Position numbers and translations under genes: made by a program. 60,000 nucleotides of DNA from Nematostella vectensis (taxonomy: Eukaryota; Cnidaria; Anthozoa; Actiniaria; Edwardsiidae), in contig NC_064042.1 of the NCBI RefSeq assembly GCF_932526225.1, positions 10,556,540-10,616,539 of the forward strand, read 5' to 3'. Below the pieces are notes generated by a model. That model was not told the DNA's origin. It saw only the letters and a list, made by a program, of their open reading frames with translations, and searched no databases. Positions 30,781-42,250 of this stretch are shown one piece after another (position 1 is the stretch's first letter; every line of letters begins with the position of its first letter).

Positions 30781-33700
30781 GCATCAAGTGAGTGCTTTGC
30801 GTTACTTGCTTCCCTCAGTTCTGGCAGTGGAGGTCAAAACAAGTAACAAATAAACTGGGAACTGCAATGGAGAAGGCTGCTATTATCTCTCAAACAGTCC
30901 TTAGAGATGCTCTATGAAGGCACAAGTGAACACAGTAGTTCTGGTAAGACACCAAAGTTTCAGCACCAATAGAATAAGGGGATAAAGGTTTAACCTTACA
31001 TCATTTTAATTTTAGTTAGTAGATTTATATATCTTAGATCACTGCTGTTTTTATCAGAGTCCCGAGTACAGTTGGGGGAGCTGCTGTCACTGAAAGATGT
31101 GCCAGATGAAGAGCCTTCTAGGACCATGACCCTAGCTACAAGATGTGCTGCAATGCTAGATGCCCTGACAGCCATGACAAGGTATTTCGTTGTAGCATAG
31201 TTGTTTCATGTTTTCTGTACATTGTAGGATCCTTAAAACCATGACTTGTTAATAGAAAAGGACAATTTGTTTTAACTTCAGGACTGGTATTTCAAGGTTT
31301 GCTGTGATCCCATTAGAGCAAACATTGCAATTGGTAGAACGAGTCTCATCAATCACAGAGCCAGTTTTGGTGAGTATCTTGACATCATTTGGTCTGGTTT
31401 TCCTCTGACATTGTCAATCAATCATACTTATATGATTGTAATTGTTGACTGCTTAGACGGATAAGTCCAGTGCATGTTGTATTCATGACAATATTTATAA
31501 TTGTTTTTTTTTCTTGTCATTATGTGTCCACCACAGAAGCAAAGTGGCTCACTAACCGTAGTATTGCTGAGGACTGTTTTACCTTTGGTTCACATCCCTG
31601 CAATTGATCTGCTCTCTGCATTGATACAGAGGTCAGTACTTGGGGGGGGGGGGGGGGGGGGGCTGGATATGTGCATGAGTAGGAATGATGGTTCCTGGAT
31701 AGGTACAGCTTGTGCACTAGGAAGTTGTGGATTTCCTGGATAAGTGCGTGAGGGGGAATTAAGACATTTCAATTCAGTAATTTCTTGTCTTTAGAAACTT
31801 TGATATTTTTTTTAGGCTTGGAGCTCAATATTTTACTCTGTAGTGAAGTGTAAGGATGGTGTAATACTGCTGTTTTAAGTAAGGATATTTAAATGATGAC
31901 ATAATTAATATAAGCAGAGGGCTGATATGTATGGAACTCATTTCTTTTCAACTTTCAACTATGTGTGACACACTAAGAAACTGTTTTCATCTAGGTGTGG
32001 CAGTCTTCTTCTACCCTTCACAAGTCAAATAGGAAATCTTTTGACCAGAGCACTTGGCTGGACGGGAAATGCTACCAATAACAATCATGAACAAGCAAGA
32101 CCATACAGGTATGTCAATGAAACACCAATATGATGAGCAAAACAGACTATACATGTACATTATTTGTTGTACATGTTTTACATTATACATGTAAGCTGAA
32201 ATGTTAAAAATGTTCCATGTTTTATAATCTCCTGCATGCATTGGGACTTCTGCTGATTTGAACTCCTCTATCGCGAGAGATACATTGTATGTGGCAGCCT
32301 TCGTTTCCAAAAGAATAGCATTTTGATACTGTACTTTGTTGTCATTGATCCTCAATTATTACCAACAATAGCATTCAAGCCTATCTGTTTTCGATTGTAA
32401 TGAGATAAAAGGAGATGTGAGACATTGTTTTTGTATGTCTACCAACAGCAAGCTACGATGTGCAGTGTATGAATGCACAATTAACTGGAGTCACTTGAAT
32501 TGCTCATTATCACAACAAATGTTCTCTAAACTGGTGGCAAGCATTCTCTCTGATATAACTCCCCAAGTATCTCAAACAAAGGTTTGTATCACTTTGCTTT
32601 CATTATGGATATTGTCTATATTACCCTTAGTACATAGGCAACCCATCCGAACCCCCGAAATGTAAGGATGGCCATGAGATATACTCATGCTGAATTATTT
32701 GTTTGAGTTGTTCTTATAAGCACCCTGTTTTTCGCCCCCTTTTCTGCTAAAAAAAATGTAATCAAGTGCTTAGAATTTAGCTACTTTTCCTACAATAGTA
32801 CTAGCCCGTGGTATTTTCAGTTAAAATGTGGGAACCGCAAAACCATATATGAGAAATTGTGAGAAGAAGAAAAACAAGAAAATAGTAAAAACCAAGGATA
32901 GTAAAAGAAACATGCAGCAATCCAATCTGCCAAATCCCAGTGTCCCCAGATAGACTATAATACCATGGATCACATGACTACTGTATTTCACCAATTTATT
33001 TTATTCAGATAACTAAAACCTTATGTCTCACAGCTCATCGCCCCTGTTGACCAAGGAAGATCCAAAAAGGTGAACATCTAATTTTTTTATCTAATTCACT
33101 TTGTCTGATACTTTCTTTTCTTCGACATCTTAGTCTCACAAGCCTCCTCTCATCCTCGAAAACCCAGGACGTCAAGGTCACTGGCATGAGAACGAGGTGG
33201 AACAAGGACAGCACAGGGGGAGGGGGTAGGGGGTTGTGGAAGAGAAGAAAAAGGAGCAAAAAGGCGTCTTCTCTGTCCTTTCTTTTCTCCCCCCCCCCCC
33301 CCCCCCCCTCTGCTTCCTCGTTCTCGCACCTCGTTTCGCTGACCTCGATGCCCTGGGTAACAAGGATTGGCTCCTCTTTGTGTTATTTTATAAATTGGCA
33401 ACTTTAAACTATATTTGTATCTAACCCCTCCCTAAATTACTTTTCTTTGTTTTGATTCAGGCAAAGAAGAGAAAGCTTCAAGAAGATGTAGAGGAACTTG
33501 CTACCCGTGAGATATATTTATCTATTTTTTGTTGCTTATTGAGAGAGTATCAGAAGTTTATGCAACTTTCTGCCAAAAATCGCCTATACATTATTATTTC
33601 AATTATCAATTTGACTTTTTCTCCCATGTTTACAGGCCAAAGAAAGATGAATCCTCTGTGCAACAAATCAGTCTGTAACAAAGCACTGCAAGGTATCAGT

Positions 33701-36700
33701 GAAAGGTTTTTTTTGGCTATAACAATCATGCAGTGAATACATATAAGAGGCGACTTGCATTAACAGATCAAATGGCGCGCTAAGGCTTCTAGCGGCAAAA
33801 TAACAAAACAAAAAAACTTATTTAGCGCTAACGAGTAATTTAGAAAGTTTCTTTGACAGAAAGGGCTTGTTTTAATTAAAATATTTTTGTTGTTGTTGTT
33901 ATTGTTCTCTGGCGTGAAGGGGCAGTCATTTCTTTGTTAATTTTTGGCTTGAATTTGCCACTCATTAAGTGCAAGTCATTGGTTGTCCCTAGGTCCGCAC
34001 AAGCATAACACAATTAACTTTCAGATTCTTACTGAAATACTGGAATACAAGCACAACAGGAACTGAAATAAAACAAGACTGCCTGACATTTTACAGACTG
34101 TGTTTTACAGATTCTTGCATTTGTGCTTGCTTCCTACTGAGAACCAGTCTTCTATATCTTTCCCTGTTTTATGATATGTTTACTTATGCCTAGCCTGCAT
34201 GTAGGCATTCGATGGTGTTTTTATTGCGGGGCGGGCCCCCTCCCCTTCGTTTCTTAATGCTCCAAATCCAAGATGGCAACTACGATAGCTTGAGGCTGGT
34301 CTTTCGCGATAAAAACACCATCAAACGCCTGCCTTGCAGCATAAACTTACCCTTTATATGCAACCTTGTTGTCTGGCATAAGCTAGCCTGCGATCACAGC
34401 CTTACCATCCTAATGTTGTTATTCGCACACCACTGTGAACACGCTAGTTTACAGAAGAACGGATCTCAGATTTTTTTTATCATAGAATAAAGGTAAAAAA
34501 ACACTCGTTGCGTTTAGTTTCATGTGTCTTTAGGGAGAACAGTCGAGAAACCCCCTCACATGAAGACAAATGAAACATAACGCAACAAGTGTTTAAACAA
34601 GTGTTTATTTCACCTTTATTCTATGATAAAAAAAATCTGAGATCCGTTCTCCTGTGAACTAGCACCGGGGTGCGAATAACAACATTAGGATGGTAAGTCT
34701 GTGATTGCAGGCTAGCTTATGCCAGACAACAAGGCTGCATATAAATGTTTTCTGTTATACTTACGTTACTTACATGTATCTCGCATAGTTGATTGTATTT
34801 TTTTGGTCATTCAACCATTTTATGCAATTTATTTTCCCAAGGGCTTTCTTCCTTGCTGATGGATGGAGTAAAGATGCCAGCAAATATTTTCCAGGTAAAG
34901 ATGATATAAAATGCCTATTACTGTAGATGTTAAACCGTTCAGGATGAAACCACAGGCACGAAAGCGAGCAGAATTTTCTTAACAATCTGGAATTTCAGCC
35001 CAGACTTTCTATGAAGCAGTGTAAATTGATCTTCAAGATGCTTGTGCTCGCAGATTTCAGGCCGGGCTAAAAAGAACTAAAACCGGGCTGACAACTTGTG
35101 CAGTAATTGGATAACTTTTTAATTCAGCCCAGGCTTAAGTTCATCCTGTTATTCGCCCCTTAGCAAGCAAAGTGGTACCTGACTGTGATAAATAATTTTA
35201 TCAATGCGGTAAATTAGCAGATACAATTTTAACTTTTCAAAACTAGAACTCAAGGATATTATTTGCAATAAATTCACATCGAAAACTAATCCCAAATCGT
35301 TTTCCGCTGGTGCGGTTGTGTTTAAGTGCATAGGTACCTTTCTAAAACGTCTTTATATTGCTGTGGGAGACCGCGCCCCCCAGCCTAGTTCCAGGGGTCC
35401 TTATCGGGTTCCCTGTGGTTGGGTTTCTTGTGGATGGTAAGAGTTGTGACGTCAAAAGAAAACCATCGGAGCTCGTCCCAGCCCCCAGGCTACTTCACGG
35501 TTCATCTCCGAGCACAGGAAACCCGCCAAGAACGCCTGGGACTAGGCTGCGCTCCCCCATTATTCTTCTACATTTCTCTCAGCATCCCTAAGTACTCTAA
35601 GTAAGCCTGTTGCTGTCTTGATCTGGGCCAAAGTATTTAAAACCTTTGAGGAAAGAGGTTAAATCATCCCTACTTCTGTCGTGCCCAATGTTATCAGGGA
35701 GGTCTTGCATGTACCTCCACCATTTTCAGAGCTTAATTTCTCGGCAGAGCCTGATCTGGGGTTGCCAGGGTGCTTACCGTTGGTCGTCAAAAAGGCAAAA
35801 AATTAGATTTTCAATGGTACAGTCCACTCGTTCATATACCGTTGGAATTTAAATGAAAAAAAATTGTTCATCGGTTACCATGACAAGCACCTCCGTTTTT
35901 ATAGATTGAAGTTTTCGGTTAATCTCGCCACAACTAAATGGTTGGTCCATTCCTTTATTTACCTAAAATTTCGCACCCACCACTCAATTAAAATTGGGCG
36001 TGTCGGAACTATTACGGAAGTTTTTTTTTTTTTTTTTACCATTTCCCTAAATAGTAATGTGGCTTCATGTGCGATTTCAAACATATTCAGAAGGGGTGGC
36101 CACCTTAAACCCTCCCAAAACACTTTAACTCGAGTGTTGCTGTTGAAGCATTCTAATCTAAGAAGTACCTTTGACATCCCGCTCTGTCTGGAGAATTGGC
36201 CATTACGGTCTTCCATTGGGCCGCCGAAAGGGACGAATTTTTAACGCAAAACGTTGAGTTATAATCCGCCAAATCAACTCCATAGAGTTTGAGTTGACCC
36301 TTAAGATTTTCTAGGGCTGAAGGGAGAGCTTTATAAAATACTTTCTTGTCTTCGTCAAGTGACCCAAGGCCCTGCTCTTCCAGCTTTTTCATTGCTTCGC
36401 GGACTTCCGGCTTGTGGGCATGGGAAGCTCGACATGCCAAGCGAAATGTAACAAATGGTCCATCCACTGAAAGGACACTTTTTTGTAAAGGGACACCATT
36501 TGTTGACTTGCCTTGGATCATCTGGAAAAAAATGTAACTATAACACCTTTTGCCAATCATTAAAAGCAACTTTAGACTTTAGACCAGCCGTAGTTTGGCG
36601 CACCTCAACCGCCACACCGCCGCTGGAACCGAGCCTAAAGAAAATGTACAACCATGTCATGCTAAACGACTCGGTCGTGAAATGTAGCCGTAGAGTCCAC

Positions 36701-39700
36701 TCGGCATCCGATGGTCTTATCTATAATGTAATTGTTTTGCTTCGAGAGAGAAAAAACGAATCGTATCTTCAAGCAAACGTGTTATGCTCTTTAAAAAAAT
36801 TACTATAGGACACGCTGGAAAAGCTAGAGCTTTTGGAAAATTAATATGTTCATATCCTCGCTAGTGGAAAATAAAAGTTAAATAAAAGTAGTTTCCACGT
36901 ATCTATAAAAAATAGTGAATATTTATTTATTTACCGTGCTTCAGAAAATACAAACAATCAGGATGGAGGGAAGGCGCATTTTCGGCCTGTGCCTAAAACA
37001 TTTATTTAAAATTTCCCTTTTATTTTCTGTTGCGCTTGTAGTTATACAATGACTTCTTGTGGCAAACTGAAGAATATCCCACTTATAAAATGCTTTCGAG
37101 TTGCATATAAACGAAAATCGTCAATCCCTAAACTTTATCTCCATAGTATTCAGTTCAATCGACTGGTTGCATTTCCAAACCGCAGAAAGGAGGTTTTATA
37201 AGCCATACCTAGGCGCATTTGAAAAACTCATACAACTTATCATTAACTCACCTTATTTTGTACAGATAAGACATTATTCTTTGTCTTGCCTTTGATCAAC
37301 TAAAAAAAAATGTAGCTTTAAGGCTATGTTCAAACGTCGTACTATCCATGAGCCGAACTCAATGCAAATGAATCACGTCGATTGTTTTATCTTCATTTGC
37401 ATGAAAAACTTTTCACTGTACTTTCCTGTATTATGCTATTAACTCACCTTTTCAAGAATGTACCGGCTGTCCATAAACCATTTGCCAAGGGCAAATGCCC
37501 GCTTCATTTCCGGGAGCTCTATCACAGTTGGTGTGTCTCTTGCCGGGATTTCTTCAAGGGCTTGCGACAGTCTGTCGACAAACACATGCAAAGATGCTGC
37601 AATCCTTAGCACGAGTTTTGAAGCCTTAGATATATTAGTGGGCGTCTCTTGTACCGTCTCACAGGCAAAGATCGCATTCAGCGCATCTACGAACTTTTGT
37701 TCTTCTTGAACAAAATACTGGAACGCCTCCTGGCTTAGCGTGAATACTTTTTCCTGATTGGTGTTGTGGCGGCTATAAATATATTGGTAAACGTTCTCGA
37801 GACTTTGCATCGTCCCAAACTTCCGTTGCAGGGAAGCCGCCGCTCTAATACGATCGGTACAGCTTAGACATTTGGGAAGAGGACAACAACACAGAATACG
37901 GTCAACAAACCCGTTGCCCACGGCTGCCATTTTGGCGTAGAGCTCAAAAAAGCTGCATGGCTGACTGAAGCCGATCATTGCCAAAGCGACACGGGGTAGG
38001 CGAAGCCTTTTTGCCGAGTTGCCTTTATTTACAGTCCAAGAACCATTGTCAAATAACTTAATAAATATGTCTTTATCAAGCTCCTTCTTTTTCCCGCTAA
38101 GCAATTTCTTTATAAGGATGTGAATTTCATCCTTACAGAGGACTCCCATCCCGTCTGTGTTTTTAAGGTGGTTAAAAAGGCCGGACTTTGAAAAGTCCTC
38201 AATAAGAATAGGTGCCTCGCAGCTCTCATCTAAAGCACTTAGTGGCTCATCAATGGCTGCTTTCATTGCTGCCGTCTTTCCCGCGCCTGTCGGGGCCAAA
38301 ATAACAGTGAAGAGATTAACTGGCTCGTACTCATTTTTTGATAGTTTGATGGTCGTTCTTGGAGCCATTACTCCGGAAATTCCAGTCAATATAGCTGGAA
38401 ACATTATCTCTTTTACAACACTGTGGGCATTGCTGAACACATCTAGCCAATCTACATGTGATTGAGGCAGAACCTCGTCCCAAGGCAACTGGAGGGAGTG
38501 TAACTCCTTCAAGACAGCATTTGCGTGGTCGTCCATCTAAAAGACGAAAATTCTGTTATGTTTCTCGGGGACTTATCAAATACCACCCTTCGAAGGAAGG
38601 TTTCAACTGTCGCAATTTGTAATAACCGTCGCACTTTGTAATGCCTGTCGCAATATCTAATAAACCCATTGCAATTTGAGATAAAAAAAAGCCAATTTGT
38701 AATAAAACACTTTATTACATATTACTATAGGTATTACAAAATGACATCCGCTATTTACATACAACTGCCCCCCCCCCCCCTCCCCCTGGGGGGGCGGTTC
38801 TGTTTCTTCAGGATAAATGTTATAGGGATGCACGAGGAAAATTCGAAAAATACCCCTAAAAATACCTGCACGCTAAAAATTGCTTCCCTAAAAAATACAT
38901 CAGAACAAAAATTACCACTAAAAAATACTAAAACGCATGTAGGTGTCGAATGACAAATTGTCAATGTGTTTTGTTTAGAAGTTGGAAGTGGTGGCGCTCG
39001 CGTAATTAATTTGAATTTCTTTATGAAATTCAACAATTTTTTACCGCGCTGCTATGCACTCAGTTTAAGCGAGATTTGTAAAATTCTTTCAAATTCTGAA
39101 GGGGTAAGCTTCACAGATTGCAACCGTTTGCTTTTTAGGCATAGATGACAAGCCGATTGCAAAATTATCGCATTGTTAGGCTTAAGGCATACGTCGAACC
39201 GAACATGTACCTAATTCAGTCGAACCTATTGTTTTGGAAATAGCTACATTGGAAAGTACAACGTTTGCCGCGAATCAGTTCATCGATTCAATATTGAGTC
39301 GCCGAGTCGAATTGAATCGTGTGTGGGGCCTGGCGGCATACTTGAACCGAATAAGATAAATATATTACGTACATAAGAATATAATTGATATAATCAAACC
39401 TTTGCACAAAATTTGTAAAAGCACCCTCTCCCCCACAAAAAATATCCAGATCCCCCCTTAGAGCATGCGCTCTACGTACTTTTCCACAATATGGCAAATT
39501 ATCGGAAGTCGGAACCTGTCTACTGACAAATCGACAAACGCGTTTAAAGCCACATAACCACCGCACAGAGCACTGACAAATCGCCACTGACAAATTATGT
39601 CGACCTGTCTACTGACAAATCGACAAACGCGTTTAAAGGCATATAACCACCGCACAGAGCACTGACAAATCGTCACTGACAAATTATGTCGACCTGTCGA

Positions 39701-41170
39701 CTGACAAATCGACAAACCCGTTTCACGGCTGATAACCACCGCAAAGAGCACTGACAAATCGCCACTGACAAATTTTGTCGACCTTTTGACTGACAAATCG
39801 ACAAACCCGTTTCACGGCTGATAACCACTGCACAGAGCACTGACAAATCAACACTGACAAATTTTTCGACCTGTCGACTGACAAATCGACAACGGCGGTT
39901 GTCGGAGTTTGCAACCTTGTCTATTTTATATACAGAAGGCGACGGGAAAATTTCGCAGCGGCTAAAACAGCTTAAAATGGCAAATAATGGCGGGTTATAG
40001 TAGCAGCAACGTCAAGCCACTGTTTTATTTTCAAATCAGCATATTTATTTCAACGAGATTTGTTCGCTCATACAAACTCTGTACGCTCATACAAACTCTG
40101 TAATAAACCTACTCTTGCGTGAGCCTGGGCTACCTGTCTTCCATCTGTTCCACTACCAGTATGAAAATCCGACACGTCAGAGTCAGACATCACCACAGTC
40201 AAATAAATTTGCATTTGGCTTGTCATCATTATTTTCCCGTGCGAGATGGATTCCTAGGAATTTCCTAAGATTTCCTAAGTTTGATCTAAAGGTGTTAACA
40301 AAATATTATTAAACTTCTTAAAAATTCCTAGGATTTCCTATTATAAGCAGTAGACCAGAAAATCAGTATAATTGGGATTAGGAAATCTTAGGAATTCTTA
40401 AGAAGAAGATTTGAAGCATTCTAAAATACTTAGGAACTCGTAGGAAATTCTTAGGAAATCCTAAACGAACATTTTTATCACAAGAACAAACCTCAGCATA
40501 CTTTTGTAAGCTATACTATAACAATAAGAAACGTAATCAAAGACAGGCATTAGACTCGAATACGAGTTTTATGAGGTGTACTTTTTTTCAGAATTAGTAC
40601 TACATTGAAAGGAAAGATACGAAGGGTGATAACTGTTTTAAAATCTTAGATCTGATTTAGAAATAATATATATTGTTTCTAATAGAAATGCTTCTTGAGA
40701 TTATAAGAAAAGAAGTACCGCTTTGCAGATAGAAGACCGTAAAATGAAAATGTACCGGGCATCCTTTGCTTTAGTGGCCGAGAGGGGCTTGGGCCCAAGG
40801 CGCAAAACCATAACGGTCGAACGAACGCCATTATCATAACCTCCAAACGGATAGCCGTTTACTCCCGTCTTTTCTACGCGAAATTCACCTATTTTAAGGA
40901 CTTGATGAGCAGAACATGGGTTGCAGTGAAAGGTTAGTGTGCAATGGGCTTTATAATGTAATAGGATAAATAATAAATGTGATTTCTGCGACCAACTTTA
41001 GCATAGAATCATCGTATGTGAGCGGACTTTTCAAACTAGATGTGTTTTGTGATTCTTTTCTTCTTAACACTTCTACCTTCTTATGTGTTTCTTAATATCT
41101 TTGCAGGACATTATGATAGAGATAGCAAAATGTGCCGGAGTTGAAAAGCCAGAAAAGAAAGAAATTGGAG
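30781..41170 (+). CDS. PELP1: PELP1/Rix1-like gene, internal exons 5' of copy B
   Basis: Eleven exons, each with GT-AG borders and consistent phase: 30781-30943, 31058-31181, 31282-31369, 31537-31631, 31995-32108, 32449-32581, 33034-33069, 33461-33506, 33636-33692, 34842-34894 and 41107-41170. The segment LLRTVLPLVHIPAIDLLSAL and the basic AKKRKLQED linker, then CNKSVCNKALQGLSSLL, follow the order of the human PELP1 helical (RIX1) domain. Exons in copy B (54523-56039) continue it. In exon 30781-30943 the frame has an in-phase TAA at 30844-30846, with clear homology on both sides. No N-terminal exons were seen before 30781. The role is as for copy A: scaffold for late 60S maturation with TEX10 and WDR18. 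Confidence 0.78.
33138..33365. mobile_element. Foldback element in a PELP1 intron
   Basis: ACCCAGGACGTCAAGGTCA and GAGAACGAGGTGG on the left pair imperfectly with CACCTCGTTTCGCTGACCTCG and GCCCTGGGTAAC on the right. The inside is purine/pyrimidine-rich with a long C run. Edges are approximate. Confidence 0.6.
34353..34745. mobile_element. Foldback element, ~390 bp with long arms
   Basis: The left arm (TATATGCAACCTTGTTGTCT, GGCATAAGCTAGCCTGC, CCATCCTAATGTTGTTATTC, ATCTCAGATTTTTTTTATCA) returns in inverted order in the right arm up to 34745. The arms are about 180 bp with a few mismatches, the centre is near 34545, and there is no coding capacity. It lies in a PELP1 intron just before the exon at 34842. 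Confidence 0.85.
35375..35565. mobile_element. Foldback element, ~190 bp
   Basis: GCGCCCCCCAGCCTAGTTCC with GGGTTCCCTGTG on the left pairs with CACAGGAAACCC and GGGACTAGGCTGCGCTCCCC on the right. A further inverted pair around AGCCCAGACTTT and AGCCCAGGCTT at about 35000-35135 may be another remnant. The remaining part of 34900-36150 holds nothing I recognise. Confidence 0.65.
36153..38536 (-). CDS. DUF3987-type P-loop ATPase (phage/prokaryote-like), three exons
   Basis: Exons (complement): 37448-38536 (363 codons), 37252-37299 (16 codons) and 36521 down to about 36153, all phase 0 with GTGAGT donors. The first exon holds a Walker A (LAPTGAGKTAAMK), then LIEDFSKSGLFNHL, a Walker B-like VLCKDEIHIL, the FDNGSWTVNKG and LPRVALAMIGFSQP stretch and VDRILCCCP, in the order seen in bacterial and phage DUF3987 proteins. 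The second half is helical. Function in animals is unknown; relatives are associated with mobile elements and helicase/primase proteins. The ATG at 38536 follows directly on TTTTAG, so an earlier exon is possible. It sits antisense in a PELP1 intron behind a copy of the module that also precedes gene X. The last exon has no clear donor and runs to a stop at 36153. Confidence 0.72.
38605..38725. repeat. Degenerate ~20-bp repeats (TCGCAATTTGTAATA)
   Basis: Four to five variants of TCGCAATTTGTAATAACCG in a row, such as TCGCACTTTGTAATGCCTG and CCAATTTGTAATAAAAC. They lie just upstream of the DUF3987 gene start and may be subterminal repeats of an element. Confidence 0.55.
38840..39165 (-). repeat. 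Inverted copy of the shared upstream module plus CCCTAAAAAATAC repeats
   Basis: 38995-39165 is the reverse complement of the module at 331-530 and 42094-42250, with perhaps 10-15% differences by eye. 38840-38935 carries the CCCTAAAAAATAC motif also found at 1925-2075. Read on -, the order module, motif, gene mirrors that of gene X on +. Confidence 0.65.
39510..39900. repeat. 89-bp tandem repeat, about 4.5 units
   Basis: Units begin CGACCTGTCTACTGACAAAT near 39513, 39601, 39690, 39779 and 39868, each with three ACTGACAAAT boxes. Open frames on - across it are period artefacts. I see no gene between 39166 and 40237. Confidence 0.88.
40238..40475. repeat. CCTAGG-rich arm, inverted orientation
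   Basis: Starts GTGCGAGATGGATTCCTAGG, the inverted form of the end at 42055-42075 (CCTAGTCCACCTCGCAC). Both are bordered outside by CTTGTCATCATTATTTT in direct orientation, which could be a target duplication. The two arms enclose about 1.8 kb, including the PELP1 exon 41107-41170. Confidence 0.6.
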
Positions 41171-41909
41171 GTACAAGGAACGTATCAATGCGTGAACAGA
41201 AAGAATCGCATAAAAACTTTTCAAACTGATACAAAAATTCACTGCTTACATATAAAGTTTCTATGCTTTATAAACTGTTGCTTGAAGCACAAAATTGGCT
41301 GACTTAGCTTAGTGAAAACCTAGTAATCAGTCTTGCACCTAAAATTTGTCCAGGTATTTGTTTTGAATATCCAATATTACTGTAGTTGGTTCTGGTCCGG
41401 ATAAGTTTTATTTTTAATATTCTGATCACAGTAAAACCCTGCAAATGAAGAACCTAGTTATCTTTTCATGCTAACCCACTAGGGTTCGAATTTAAATGGT
41501 GCATATAGGCTTTAGGCTTCTAGCTTCTTATCTGAATATACAAAGTTATAAACTATGACTATACAAAGATGCCTATTATAATGTAGCTAGAATCCTTTTT
41601 TCCTATGCCATTTTGCTTCCATTTTGTTTTATACTGAGGCACTGGGGTTGCTTGAATGATGTTAGATTATTTTAAACATGAAACTCATCCAAACCAGACC
41701 CACATATATTAGTTGTGCTGGAATACAATGGGACTGGTTTTCTAAGTCCAAGATTTTGCACAAATAGACAATAGTCTTGTTTATGTGAGTTCTAATGTAT
41801 GTTTGTATTTACAATTAACCTGCAAGAAAATGTGATGCACCTAAACTTTGAATAAAAAGGAATGTTTTCATTTTATGTGGTTTAGTCTTTATCATTTCCT
41901 CTGAAATTC
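41171..41909. other. PELP1 intron, gene-free
   Basis: A/T-rich, no gene or repeat recognised. From 41821 it matches window position 1 onwards, so copy B is taken to start here because of the window edge, not because a breakpoint is visible. Confidence 0.5.
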
Positions 41910-42250
41910 TATATTGCAATCCTAGGAAAATCTTAGGAAACTCTTGTTTGTTTTGTCCGAATTTACCGTGAAATTTCACACCTCATTCCTAGGTTTTTCT
42001 TAGGATTTCCTAGGAATAAAATCCTAGGATATTCCTAGGTTATCCTAGGATTTTCCTAGTCCACCTCGCACAGGTGCAATCAGCTTGTCATCATTATTTT
42101 GCAATCGGCTTGTTATCTATGCCTAAAAAAACACACGGCTGCAATCTGTGAAGCTTAACCCTTTAGGATTTTACAAATCGCGCTTAAACTGAATGCAAAG
42201 CAGCGCGGTAAAAAATGATTAAATTTCATAACGAAATTAAAATCAATTAC
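41910..42250. repeat. CCTAGG-rich arm and shared upstream module (copy B)
   Basis: 41910-42075 is the CCTAGG arm (shorter than copy A by about 100 bp), followed at 42094-42250 by the ~170-bp module. From 42251 to 43140 no gene was recognised. Confidence 0.6.

Noticed and set aside
31501-31743. 80-codon frame on + running through the poly-G run
   Set aside because: Only 31537-31631 is coding (PELP1 exon with clear donor GTCAGT); the rest is intron.
39288-39914. Cys-rich repeated open frames on -
   Set aside because: They are translations of the 89-bp tandem repeat in several frames, not genes.
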